Origin: Galaxea fascicularis
Lineage: Eukaryota > Cnidaria > Anthozoa > Scleractinia > Euphylliidae
Assembly (NCBI GenBank): GCA_948470475.1
Contig: OX419347.1
Location: forward strand, 4,913,538-4,977,537
Length of the DNA: 64,000 bases
Reading direction: 5' to 3'
This document shows positions 48,861-60,910 of the stretch, piece by piece; positions within the stretch are counted from its first letter, which is position 1, and each line of letters starts with the position of its first letter. The translations under genes and the position numbers were made by a program. The notes under the pieces are model-generated. The model was not told where the DNA came from. It did not search any database and saw only the letters and a list, made by a program, of their open reading frames with translations.

Positions 48861-50451
48861 ACAGAGTCCTTTAACTTCACTCACGTGATAAGGCGGCCAT
48901 GTTGGTGTATTCTAATTGTTATTTTGACGAAGAAGTCTACCATGAAATTGTATTATCCTCAGCGGGCGGCGCTTCACAAAGGTATAGAATAATAAGAACT
49001 TGCAACAATTGAACTTGTAACTTGAGTCTGTCACATGTTTCGTTGTAATTTGCACGACAAACGCTACACGCATTTCGTAAAAATTATGAAAAGCAAGTAA
49101 CAATTTCAAATATCTTTTCAAATTGAAAAAAGCTACACTGTAACTTAACATAACCGAAAAGCCGGCGCTGTCTTACGACGATTTCACGATCGCGCATTCT
49201 TAGACCTCCACCGTAGCTTTAAGCTCCGACGCATGGCTATATTTTTCGTAAATCCTCGGAATTAGTTCCTCTTTACACGCAGTTGGCAAGCCTCTTTTAA
49301 AAGGTTCTTATAAGCTTACGGAGATGCTTAGATAATCCTTTGTCATACTTGCCGCATCGTCAGGTTCGTTTACGAGAGAGAACGGTGGCTGGTGATTATT
49401 AAAAGGGTTTTTTCTTGTTTAATTCACTAAGTTAATAATCATTTTGAGAAGATTTACAGACTTATTTATCCCTGCCGTGCAATTAATGCCAATACAGACT
49501 TCGTGATACTGCGTTTGTTTACCTTCCGATAGCTGCAGCAAAAAATAATCAAGGCGGCGCACCCGAAAAACGAATGCTATTCTCACGTAAATCAAATCCT
49601 TAATTCGTTTATCTGCCGTTCGATCAGATTTACAAAGCTACTTAACCACTCTTTAAACCCTAAGATCGAAATTTAAATTCTCATTTGTTGCTCCTACATA
49701 TTTTCAATAGAAGTAGTGGGGAGAAATTGTTCTAAAATCTAGCAAATTCATCTATTAATTGTGGTTCTTTTGTCGTAATTCTCGTGACCACTCTGTTGTA
49801 TAAAGCGCTGTTATTACAAGTAGAAATTTGATGCCAACTACTCTTAGGATTTTAAGGGTCAGCCTCTCGTTTCTTGTACGCCCACAACTAAACATGTACA
49901 TCAGTGAAGTACCACCAGCCGAGTCACGGCTTCATAGTATTTTCCACTCATGGCATAAAATGTAGGCTTTGAATTAACCCTGACAACGGACGTTTAAAAG
50001 CTGTATAACGCCCCATCTGACAGGTTGATATTTTTTGTTCACGTTTCACGCTAAGGCTATTACTGAAGATACGCGAGGCGAACGTGTATGGAGGGTATCA
50101 AACATATAGAAAGTCGTAAGCAAATTGGCCACTTCACCACAAATGTTAATCCAACCCGTCTTTTGAGATCCGATATTGATATAAGAGAGATGTTGTGTGT
50201 GGCCACGTTCTTATCCTGCAAGCTTTTCTAGTCTAGACAGATCAGTCTTCTAGACTTTTACGAGCTCTTTATTCATTGGACACCAGCTGTAATGATATTA
50301 ATTTTGATAATATTTGTAGTGCTTTGTTTAAAGTGGCACAAGTTCGATGTACACTTTCAAACGTGCTTTATGAATAAATTAAAACTAAGTGGTGAAATTG
50401 TGAGTACATGAAAAGGGCCACGCGGCAAATAGCGAAAGTCAGTGCCTTTGT
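48861..50451. other. Gene-poor stretch
   Basis: AT-rich sequence without a recognised exon or strong repeat. Confidence 0.4.
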
Positions 50452-50599
50452 GATTTCACTTCACTCTCCCGACCCATATAAGAACAATGATTTCACTCCA
50501 CTCTCCTGACTCATATAAGAATAATGCTTTCACTCCACTCTCCCGACCCATATAAGAATAATGATTTCACTCCACCCACCCGACCCATATAAGAATAAA
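50452..50599. repeat. 37-bp minisatellite, four units
   Basis: Units begin at 50452, 50489, 50526 and 50563 (GATTTCACTCCACTCTCCCG followed by ACCCATATAAGAATAAT). The spacing is exactly 37 bp each time. Each unit contains a TATAAGAA word. Confidence 0.9.
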
Positions 50600-50965
50600 A
50601 ATCCCCACTCTTTTGAATCCTGAGTGCTGGCTTCTTCATCACAGGTTTTGAACGCGCACTCGCCGAGTGTGCACTGCACAGTGTTGGGTAAACCGTCGTG
50701 GTCTGCCTGGGGTTCCGTTTTGGGGACTAGAATCTAAGACCTGCTGATCATGTGATGGTAGCTTTTATAACGTTTTGTGGTAGATCACAGGGAGAACAGA
50801 CCACGCTCTCTCTCCCTTCTTCAACAAGACTTATACAAGGAGATGAGGGGACGGGTTGGATGGTTTTAGTGTACTTGAACCCAGCTGGACTGTTCGTGGG
50901 ACTAAAGGTGGTAGTTTCTAAACAAATAGTGGTGCTGTGTCGGTGGGGCAGTTGAACACAAGAAT

Positions 50966-51116
50966 AGACAATATATTCGCATTCTCGGTATTGAACTGGA
51001 TCTAGCATGAAGTGGAGGCTCTTGCGGGAAATACAAAAACATATGAAAAGATTCCCCCCTAACAGCCTCCACTTCATGCTAGATCCAGTTCAATACCGAG
51101 GAAAAGAATATTGTCT
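50966..51116. mobile_element. 151-bp foldback element
   Basis: AGACAATATATTCGCATTCT, TCGGTATTGAACTGGATCTA and GCATGAAGTGGAGGCT are mirrored at 51045-51116, arms of about 60 bp. Confidence 0.8.
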
Positions 51117-51167
51117 AACTTAACGAACGTTTTTCTTTCAACTAATTTATTCCTATTTTTCACGTTG

Positions 51168-51330
51168 CCATGTTACCACCAATAGTGCAGCTCCTCCTCC
51201 ACTATATAAACTACACACAGCCCACAATTCCTCGTTTCGCTCTGACGAAGGGCTAACACTCGAAACGTCAGCTTTTAGAATCCCTGTACGGTGGTCAATT
51301 TACATTACTAACTCGGTTGATTAAACCAAA
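51168..51330 (+). repeat. Dispersed repeat family R3, forward copy
   Basis: Contains ACCAATAGTGCAGCTCC, ACTATATAAACTACACACAG, CCACAATTCCTCG, CTCTGACGAAGGGCTAACAC, CTCGAAACGTCAGC and GTTGATTAAACCAAAT. The same order is found on the minus strand at 63095-63315. Confidence 0.75.
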
Positions 51331-52202
51331 TTTTTGTGTTCATGAGGTTGATAGTTTTATCTCGCCGCACAATGATTGTATCAGTGTGTACAAAGGCTTT
51401 GAGGCTGCCGAGACAGGAAACCGACAGGACTCGGATATATTACGAGGGAGGTTTTGGCGAAAGCAGTTTAAAAGACATTTAAACGTATTTGTCAAATAGG
51501 TCAGAACTTTCACCGACCTTCACCGTAATGTAAGTCGTTTTGAGGCGAAAATGATCGATAAATTCGTCTTTGGTTGTTACACATATTTCTAGCTGTGATA
51601 TGGTCGAAAACGCAAATAAGCGCAGATAATAAGTGGTCACATTGCTTAGGTCTTTTTCATTTCCACCAGAGCAAAGGACCCAGAATACAGCATGTAATAG
51701 TCATGTCTCTTCTCTGTCCTAATAGTCTCGTGAGTGGTTATTGGTACCGAAGAGCATCGAAGGAACCGACATTTTTCTTGTGTATCGATATTTTCCGGAG
51801 AGAATATCGATATACATGATACACTTTGCTTTACCGTGTCCACCACGTGAAGCAAAGTCTGCGGTTTGTTTTTCATCCCAGTTATCTTCAGTGGGTATTG
51901 TCTTCACTTTTTCTGCCTGTTGCCATGAATATTTCCCGTAACCCTTCAATGTTTACAAGGTTATTAAACTTAGCTGTCAAGATAAACGACTTAGCATAAA
52001 TTTAGTCTAAACGTAACAGTAATTTGTAGGTGCAAATCCTCTTATTAAGAATTTCTCATAATTGCTTCAGAATTGTCTGAAGTTTAAAAACATGCTTCGA
52101 TATCAAGTTGGTTCAGTACCATCTAACTGGCGAGGGTGGTCCTAATACAGACCCCATGTACAGCTGCTACCTGGTGGTATCGAATATCAGGTAATGTCAA
52201 AA

Positions 52203-52330
52203 CAAATGAAAAATTTGAGCCCTTCCCCCCTCCCCCCCTCCCCCAATTTCAATGTTTGCACGCGAAGTCATCATTGACAGGAGTCGTATGACCTGGGGGG
52301 TGGGGGAAGGGAGCTTTTATCTTTCATTTT
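52203..52330. mobile_element. Inverted repeat with C/G-rich arms
   Basis: AAATGAAAAATTTGAGCCCT plus a C-rich tract is mirrored by a G-rich tract and AGGGAGCTTTTATCTTTCAT. A separate poly-G run lies at about 52425-52442. Confidence 0.5.
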
Positions 52331-52442
52331 ATTCTGTCCAAGACTGTAGCTTGCACTGATCGTTTGGCAAGCAGTAAATAACGGTTATTCAAGAACCTAC
52401 CGAGGTAAAAGACTTGGCAATGAAAGGGGGGGGGGGGGGGGG

Positions 52443-54938
52443 TTTGCAAATTAAAAGCTAAATGTTGAGTAATTCGTTGGTGTTAATCCTCTTAATAAGG
52501 ATTTGCTATAGTTGAAACAAAACAAAATTGTCTGAAATTCAGCAGTCACGAAATAGTACTTTAAAATAGTTTAAAGTGTTCAGTGATGAGTCAGTTTGGC
52601 GTGATCCTCCCGCTCAGTGAAGTTTTGGGAAAGGAACTGTGTGTTTGGTTACAATGATCGTAGATATCCGGCTTAACTGGCTACCGTTTCAACGTTTGGT
52701 CTGACTCAAAATTCAAAATTGAGAAATATGTTTTACGACCTGGCGAAGAAGGAATGTCGGGATCGGGATGCTTTACAACTTAACGTTTAAATGGAGAGTA
52801 ATTTGTTGATGGTAATTCTGGCGCGTTATAATTACCTCAGGGCTGGAAATTGTGATTGAAATTCAACAGTCACGAAAATGTTTCGTAGGGCTAATAATAG
52901 TCAATAATCATGTTGATGTAGCCTCAGGTGATAGCTGAAACAAAAAATGAAGTTTTAACGTTTTCTTTGGTTATGAATCTGTTTCAAAAAGCGGGTTTGG
53001 AATTTATCCTCCGTAGAACATTTCCGTGTCATTCCACAAGGAGACACGAGGCCGCAATAACACTGTACACTTGTAGAAATTGCATTATAAATCAAAATTT
53101 TGCTAATGTCCGGTAATGTTGCAATTTTCCACTCCAGAACCATCAAAGCATAACATCAAAATACGTTACCTTTCAAGAACGAAAAACACTGCTTCTCGTC
53201 ATTAGTTTGGGTCAGTTTGTGTGTGGCCTCACTGATAAAACTCTGAAACTGGTAAGGTAGATTTGCATCCCAAAACTAAGGATGTTGAAGTAAAGGAAAT
53301 GTCTTAGTATACTTTTCTAAGATCTTGTTAACGATATTTTCAGTACATTGGTAGCTTTGGTCGGTCATTAAGGTATTTGATCGAAGCACTTCAAAAAGGC
53401 TGTCTTCTTGATAAGTCAGGTCAGTCAGGCAGATAACGGAATTTATCTACCTTTACGTCGTGCTTCAACATTTATTTCGCATGTTTTGTCAGTGAAAGCG
53501 GTCTGTTATCAGGAGTTGACTGTTGACCTGTGCCAGTTATCACTTCTTCTACGCTATTTTTGCTTCTCATTAAAGCCTTTGTCAGTTTTCGTGTTTCTCG
53601 ATCGTTGTGTGGTTTCCGTGACAAAACTGGAAGTTGTTTAATGCTTTCTACTGTAGTGAGTAAGAAATAGAAAGGAGACGCTTCAGTGGGATGAGGCACT
53701 AGAGAGATCCACTTATCAACAAAGCGTTCGGCGGCAGACTGCCTGTGCCACTCAGGAACAAAAGCAATCACACGAACACAAACTCCTTTTGCTGTGGACT
53801 AGTTCGTTTTGAAGACATTACACACCGCTTGTCATCTCATAATAGCCAAAGATACTACTAGACATATTTGAAAACTAGACGTGATTTATCGTTCACTTGT
53901 GGACAGAAGAGGACCAAAATGGAACAGGAACGTTTCGAGAACGATTATATAACAAAGCCGCTTGAAGCTACCACAAAGTGGGTTTTCAATCGAAGGGAGA
54001 CTACCATAATTCAAACAGATACATTTGGCAAGATTACGGGTGTTATCAAAAGTATTACTTTTTTAGTAAAAATCTTTGAAAAAGTATATTTGGACGGTGC
54101 CTCAATGAATTTTATAGGAAAAGGGTAGTTATTTCTGATTGAGGATCCGGTACCCAAAACAGTGAATTACACGTCAATAGTCAATCCCACGGCTTTGGGA
54201 CTTTGCCAGACTGCTTTTTTCAGCCGCAAATTGCAGCCACGCAGTTTACAATCTTATTAGTATGAATACTAGGATCAACAGAGGTGCCCCCAGAACAGAA
54301 TAAGTTATAGACCATCACACCGGGGACTACTTCCATTTTGCTAGGCAAGCAACTGTATCACTAAAGTATAACTGAACAGAATTTCTTTAACGTGAATAAG
54401 TTCACGGGAAAGCAAACAGCTATCACAAAAATGTCATTTACTAAGCTAATTTTGTTTAATTACAACCTTGGTTTTCTATGTAGTGTTCATCGTAAAACGT
54501 CGAATTTTCGAGTCTTTATGTACAAAATTCCATAAGTGAAAGGACCTAATTTGTTTTTTGAAAATTCCAAAATTGTTTCTAAATACCGGCATTGCATAAG
54601 ACATGTACACCTTGAAATGATATATAAAAAAAAAGTTGTTTTACAGATAAAAATACATTGATACTGGCTGTTAATAAATTGTTCATCATTCAATTGTTCC
54701 TGTACGTGTCTTTTACCCAGTCACAGTTCATTGCTAAAGGTGTTTAAACTGTTTGCGTACGTGTAGATTTCATTTTCTTACCGCCGCGTTCAATCTAAAT
54801 TCGTACATCTTTATTTCCTACTCGTGATGAGTGCGCTAGTATGCCTGACTATTCACATCCTTTGCTATCCAGCATCTGATTGACTCTCAGTGTTTGTTAC
54901 AAATTTTGTTCTGGGCTGGTTAAGACGCAATACGTTTT
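52443..54938. other. Gene-poor stretch
   Basis: Open frames up to 99 codons exist (for example 53472-53771, minus) but none has the STEL tail or a recognised domain. No introns or exons are assigned. Confidence 0.4.
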
Positions 54939-55316
54939 TCACAGTTCCGTAGAGCACAGTGTCGTTGTAAAAAGTCCATCAATAATTTCCGTGTCGACTT
55001 CTATCTCGGTCAGTGATTTTGCTTGTCGTGGGGTGGGTCGTACTGGTGTGCGTCTAACCAATTCATCGGGGGTCGATGAGTGCCTTCGTTTTCCAAGTAT
55101 CTTCTTTAGTTTGCTTTCTTTCGTAACCACGGACTTTTCCTTCGTTATCTTTTCGTGTGCTGTTGTTGAGTCCACTGAGCTATTTTCCGTACCAGCATTG
55201 ATTGAACGTTTTAGTGTGACACAGTTCTCTTCAGAGAGCGACATGGCGAAGATACCGTGTGATACGGTCAACATGGCAGATTGAGTTGGAGACATAATTG
55301 ATCCTTTTGACTTCAT
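54939..55316 (-). CDS. STEL-tail protein 2 (unknown family, intronless)
   Basis: 125 residues from ATG at 55316 (MKSKGSIMSPTQ) to TGA. The body is Ser/Thr- and Lys/Arg-rich and looks disordered; there is a basic stretch KLKKILGKRRHSSTPDEL and a Pro/Arg stretch VRRTPVRPTPRQAK. The C-terminus is VDTEIIDGLFTTTLCSTEL. Against gene 1, eight of the last 13 codons differ, seven of them synonymously (the eighth is Leu/Phe). A class I PDZ ligand is inferred from TEL-COOH. No known family is recognised. Confidence 0.7.
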   Translation of the reverse strand: MKSKGSIMSPTQSAMLTVSHGIFAMSLSEENCVTLKRSINAGTENSSVDSTTAHEKITKEKSVVTKESKLKKILGKRRHSSTPDELVRRTPVRPTPRQAKSLTEIEVDTEIIDGLFTTTLCSTEL

Positions 55317-56490
55317 CCTCTGCAGTTACCACCGAGATACCGAGAAACACTTAAGACGAATGCAAAACAACTCTGAACTCTTTCCGACTTGGTGGCGTCT
55401 AGACTTGGCCGGGGACTCGAAGATCCTTATGTTAGGTGCGTGTCCTTTGGTCCTTTTGAAAGGTTTGCGCTTTTAACGCGAATTGCGATAGTTTTCGCTC
55501 AAGAGAGTTTGATCGTTACCACACGCTAATGATTTGTGTGATTTTTTAATCTTTGGCATATCATATCATTTAAGTTGTTTGCAAAACATCAAAGCTCTTT
55601 TGTTCTGTTTTTAGTGATTGAACAATTACTCCACACATCTGTCACAATTACTGAAATCAAAAATAGATCTTCATTAGCGCATTGCATTGTGTCGGTCATG
55701 CTTTATACTTTCCAGAAAAACCACTCGCAAAAAATTCGCCACCTAATGTCAGACTGGTTTTGCCGTATTTTTTATTATTGTCAAGACTTGATATCGAAGT
55801 TATCTACCTGGGTCAGAGGCTTACATTAAATAACTTTCTTTTGAGAAACATATGTTCTCGTCTTGCAAACACACCAATGGTGTTTTGTAAATCTTTTTAG
55901 TTGTAATTTCCGGTCATTTCATCTCGTCTTATCTGATTGAACTTACTAATCGCAGTGTGTACAATATCGCAAATAATGTACCCGTGGCACGCTATCTGGG
56001 GCCACTTTTCCAACTCATAGATTACTTAGTCTCGAAACGAAGGAACATATTTCACATAGGTCTTAACTCATAGGATGGAAAAGCCAGGCCAACTGCCAAG
56101 CGGAAAGATTCTTATGGATTCATTACCGTGCCTTTATGAACTAGACATTTTGCACGCTCTAGAAGAAATTAAAGGAAGTGTTCTCTCCACCAAGGCTTTT
56201 ATTGTTAAGTCGAGTTTCGTCTCCGAATACACCTCAGTATTGAACTATGAAACTGAAAATCATTCTGTTCGTGTTATAGCTTTGCGCACCCCGTGGGTAC
56301 CTCTTGAATTTGACCTTTCTCTCTTTCAGTCTCGGATGAAAAAAGGTTTTACGTACTGCCTCGCCGATTTTCTTTTATTGTTTAACTGAACTGTTACGAC
56401 TCATTGATTCGCTAAATCAGTAAAATTGTAAGATCGTTTCTGTTTTGTTTACATGCAAAGGGCGCCTTGGTTGAAATAGATCTGCTTTTT
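55317..56490. other. Gene-poor stretch with one unplaced open frame
   Basis: An ATG-initiated frame at 56075-56389 (+, 104 codons) has mixed composition but no recognised domain, so it is not called as a gene. Confidence 0.35.
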
Positions 56491-56704
56491 TAACCCTTTA
56501 ACTCCCAGAGCTTATCAGCATATAACTTCTCCTTATAATATCAATACATTGTCCAGCAGATAGGTGATGAGAATACCCAAATGTATCAGTCAGAGGGTGT
56601 TATCTTGATGTAACCCTAACTTCTCTTAACTAATGTACAAGGAACTGTATAGCAGCTAGAAAGGAGAATCAATAATCAGATCTTGGAAGTTATAGCGTTA
56701 ACAT
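56491..56704 (+). repeat. Dispersed repeat family R2, copy 2
   Basis: TAACCCTTTAACTCCCAGAG ... CTCCTTATAATATCAATACA, GTCAGAGGGTGTTATC, GAATCAATAATCAGATCTTG. It matches 63574-63752 directly and 34526-34690 in reverse. Confidence 0.75.
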
Positions 56705-59700
56705 TGACACCTTACTCAGAGAAAATCATTAGAATACTTTATTTCAATCAGGGAGGCTTCACCAAAGTAATCCACACTGCAGGAAGTCACACCATAGTCT
56801 GACACACATTTGGATTTTGTCCATGTCCAGAAAAGTACAAAGCAGCTTAAACAATAAAGCACGAACTTCACATGAACTGAGAACTGTTTTTACCATGAAC
56901 ACCATAACTTAATCACAAACTTAAGTTGTTGATGAGGACCATTTTACCTTTAATTAATGACACCTTACATGATAGCTACTGTTCGTAATCCACTATCAAC
57001 AATTACGGTTTGGTAAAATGTTAACACGGCAGATACATCATCTCAACTCCTGCTTTCCAAATTTAATTCGCATTCAATCGGAGTCCAGAAGCTTCTGTCG
57101 ACACTTAACCCATTTCGATTATTCATCAATCCGAAGTTATACGCATGCACTGTCGGGGGTGGACGTGTTTTCAGTGGCCTATCACCAACTCGAGGTAAAA
57201 CGGGACTGTACATTTTAAATATTGGATTAACTGCAGAATAAGCTCCAAAAATAGATTCCCGAAACCATATTTAGAAACAGCTCTTGGAGATCTCAAAGTC
57301 GATGAAATACGGCAAACTTCCGACAAGCGACAGAAACTGTTCATTAGAATAAGATCTCTACAAAACTTTACTCTTTTACCAACTCAGTGGTTTGTCATTT
57401 AATCCTATACTCTACAGAGGTAATTTTTTTCAAGCACTCTGGTTTTCTTCCTTCTGCAAAAACCAGCATGCAGCCTAATTCCAACTGACTGTGCGGGATT
57501 TGATCTCTGGAGAAAATGCATTGCAAACAGTTGGGATCCACGTCTCCTATGATGAGAAAGAAAACAATTAACCTTCGAAAACTACAAACTAACCTTGGTA
57601 TGTGGAGGCAAGGGATTTCATATGGTTTGGAAGGGTGATGGAAATCAGTAAATCTTAGGGATTGTCACAATTGACTATTCACCTGTGTGGTATATACGAA
57701 AGAGTTATATTCTGAGAGTAATCTTAGTCTACACTACTGAACAAACGTAAATATGAAAAATGACTTCTCCTTTGTTCTCATTCCTTTTCTTTCCTCTTCC
57801 CTTATATTATTGTATTATTTTGTTTATTTTTGGGAGGGGAGCGTGTGGCGGGGAATTGGATGGATTGTACGTAGAATCACTTGTAAATCATAGATTGAAA
57901 ACTTAGGTTAAATAAAAAATATGGCTGCAAGCTTTGCTCCAAGGTCATTCGTGGACCCCCTTCCCACCTGTTGTTATTACACATACGTTCTGCGCAAATT
58001 AGGAAAGCCCGAAATGCCAGGTCAACTTATGGACGGTTCTAACTCAGATAGAAAAGCAGTTCTTATCAAAGACTATTGTCCAAAAGGAATGTTGCAGGCT
58101 AAGACAAAGCAAGCACGCAGTTTTGGGGATAATTTAGCTTAAGAAGCGTTTTTCTTTTCAATTCCTATCACCCCCATCTAAGATTTACTTTTGCAACACA
58201 GGTATAAACCGCGATAAATACCTCTGTATTAGGAAGCTAATTTGCAAGGCTCTCTTATAATTTGCACCTTTTAATACTTTTATTTCCATTGTTTCCACCT
58301 GATTTCATTTCAGTGTTCTGCTATTTCCTTGTGTCACGGAACCATGTTTTTGTCTCAGTGAGCATTGAAGGAGAACTTTGAATTAGCTAAAACTGAAGTG
58401 TACAAACGTTTTGCCAGGCTTGCGCTGCGAAACTGCATTTATATCGAGTTAACCACAAGTTTTAGCTTGATCCTCATTTTGTGAGCTTGTATACGTTCGA
58501 ACTTTTCCTTCGCTGTTCTCTTTTTTGTCACACTACCCACATTCGCACAAATCATAAAGTCTACCATTGTATTTCTCTTTGGATGATCTGTTCCAAGGCC
58601 GTTGCTGTTCGTAAATTTTTCCGTTGTCAGGGGGTTTCTTTCCGTCGTAAATCGTTACTTACAATGTGCTAGAATTTCTACTGCTATTAAAAATAAGTAA
58701 TAGGACAGATTGGGCTTTAAGACAGCTTTGAAGAAATCCCTTGAGGCCAGGAAATAATTGGCTTTTAAAATTCAATACGCACAAATTCGTCACGTGTAGT
58801 CAGCACGTGCTGGACGACAAGAACCATAATTCATGAAGGGTGGTGGTAAAACTCCTGAGTTCCTTAACTGTGGAGATAAAAACCAACGCTACTCATTCTC
58901 AGAAATCAGGGAGCCAAAAAAACAAGAGGGAAAAATGTAGAGAGAGAGAGAGAGAGAGAGAGCAGAGGTGAAGGAACGAAGGAAGAAAGAAGAAATGAAA
59001 AAAAAAAAAAACTAAAGTAAGAGGTGAATGATCATGAAGATGCATGGAAGAAATGAAGAGGGAAAGGCGCCAGTGACAAAAACTGAGGAACACAAGCTTT
59101 CGATTCGAGTTTTGATTGATCAAATCCGGCCCTTAGAATTTGCCGTACATACTCGCTTAACAGGCCGTAGGCTCGTACTACGACCTCAAAACCAAAGTTA
59201 GCAGACAAAGTGTGTTGTAAACCTAATACCAGGAAATAAAATAAGAAAAAAAGGCTGATAACTTGTTGAAAAAAGCTTGCGCTTTATTTGGCGGCACAAG
59301 AACAAGGCCATTATGAAAATCCAGGCAATCATTAGTGATAAAACAAAGAAAGTTGATCTTCGCGGTTGTGAACGCAATTTATGCAGGCAATTGCGTGAAG
59401 AAGCCTGAAAATTCAGCACTTCCCCGTTGAAGTCCTGATTATTTTTCAGGTTTCTTTACGCAACTGCATAAATTGTGTTCACAATTGCGAGGATCATTCT
59501 TTATTTGACTTCATTTCTGTAGTTCATTTATGATTTATTTCATATATATCATTCATATTCACAATACCTATTTGTTTGTGCAGTCGCACCAATTTGTACC
59601 TTGTTAAAATGTGGTTTAATGTATGAAAACCAATCTTGTCTACTTATGAGTACTTATGTTTATTGCACGGAGATAAGTTACGTCGGCACGTGCTCATACC

Positions 59701-60317
59701 CCAGGCTGCTGGTTTGTTTTCATTTTTTTTGGTAAACTAATGCTTTTCAGAAGGTATGTTACGTAACAAAAAGCTTCTTCACACAATAAAATTTGTGTAT
59801 GAAACAATGGCTTTCAGCCTTCACACGTAACCACAAATGTGAACTAATGGCACACCGCGAAAAGTGCTCTATCAACACTTATGCGTGCTGTGAACTAACA
59901 CACCGCCTTGCTTCCGACAGGTTAATATAGTTCTCGGGCATGCATACCAATCAGACACGTATACCACGGCGATACGACAATTGCCTCTAATGGCTCCTCG
60001 GGCGATAACAGGGTGATATAACTTTTGAAATAATCTTTAATTGCTTCGCTAATTAAGTTTGAAAAAGTAACAGCCGACTCTTCAATGGCGTTTCGTTTTC
60101 AAGAATTATGAAAACAGTATTCCGTGAACGTTGGGCCGTGATTTCATAGAAGTGCAAAGTCCAATTTTTTTTTCCTCAGTAAAAAAAGAACAAAGCGTGT
60201 GGTGTTTCAGGCGGCAGAATGGAGCCTATTCAAATGTCCAAATGAATTAGCGGCTCTCTATTATGGTAACGCTAATTGAGTCTGACAGGTTTTGGGAGCT
60301 GATGATCCGTGGAAGAA
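56705..60317. other. Gene-poor stretch
   Basis: An (AG)n microsatellite at about 58938-58961 and purine-rich sequence around it. Short open frames (57921-58142 +) are unrecognised. No exon assigned. Confidence 0.4.
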
Positions 60318-60370
60318 ATCAAGCCGATTCTATCCACGTGTCATGCTCACGTGGATAGCATCGGCTTGAT
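60318..60370. repeat. Hairpin just upstream of STEL-tail gene 3
   Basis: Arms of 23 bp, ATCAAGCCGATTCTATCCAC and its mirror, one mismatch and a 7-nt loop. Each arm carries CACGTG/ACGTGG. It ends 78 bp before the ATG at 60449, so it is either a MITE remnant or part of the promoter/leader. Confidence 0.7.
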
Positions 60371-60448
60371 GGGTAAACATTGCGTGAAATGCAACCGTAT
60401 GTCGACAAGTAAACCAGCGAATCTAAGTTCTTGGATTATTGCCTAAAG

Positions 60449-60910
60449 ATGACGAAGGAAGGCTTAAAACGCCGGGTTTCGGAAGGGATCATTAAACTGG
60501 GACGTGGGCTGAGTTGTGTGCAACCTCAGGCGTTACCTGACCAGGATAGGAATTGCGACCCAGAAGGCGTAATTGCCAACACTAAAGAGGTTGCAGCAAC
60601 TGAACAACAACCAGACTGTCTGAGAGAAGACGAAGTGAAGGAAATGCTTGAAACTTTCGAGCCCCAAAGAATATGTAGAAGCATCTCTTTTACTGGTTTT
60701 GGCGTTCATGACATGCAGAGGGTACGACGAATCGCCGAGGGTTGCTGCTCAAACGAAGACCCTGGTTCGGTTGTTACCGAACAACGGAACAGATGTCATT
60801 CATTTGCAGGGGTTAAGAACAAGAAGCTAGTGAAGATCACACGGGGATCGCACGAAACGACTGTCATAGATGGGTTGCTTACCACAACGTTCTGTTCCAC
60901 CGAACTTTAA
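60449..60910 (+). CDS. STEL-tail protein 3 (unknown family, intronless)
   Basis: 153 residues from ATG at 60449 (MTKEGLKRRVSEG) to TAA. Composition is mixed and polar, with cysteines (EGCCSNED) and basophilic-kinase-like sites RICRSIS and RNRCHS. The C-terminus is HETTVIDGLLTTTFCSTEL. Against gene 1, nine of the last 13 codons differ, eight synonymously and one Leu/Phe. It is in the opposite orientation to genes 1 and 2, with a hairpin 78 bp upstream and ~105-bp tandem repeats downstream. No known domain is recognised. Confidence 0.72.
   Translation: MTKEGLKRRVSEGIIKLGRGLSCVQPQALPDQDRNCDPEGVIANTKEVAATEQQPDCLREDEVKEMLETFEPQRICRSISFTGFGVHDMQRVRRIAEGCCSNEDPGSVVTEQRNRCHSFAGVKNKKLVKITRGSHETTVIDGLLTTTFCSTEL

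Noticed and set aside
51230..51290. CTGACGA ... GAAAC in repeat family R3, resembling a hammerhead ribozyme core
   Set aside because: The spacing between CTGANGA and GAAA is right, but stem II pairs poorly and there is no stem III before the GTC. A covariance-model scan would be decisive; by eye it fails.
53472..53771. 99-codon minus-strand frame between STEL-tail genes 1 and 2, ending SLTKHAK
   Set aside because: Basic, Ser/Thr-rich body is reminiscent of the family, but the diagnostic tail is absent. Could be a decayed member; not callable.
56075..56389. 104-codon plus-strand frame (MEKPGQLPSG...)
   Set aside because: No recognised domain, no shared tail, no splice or paralogue support.
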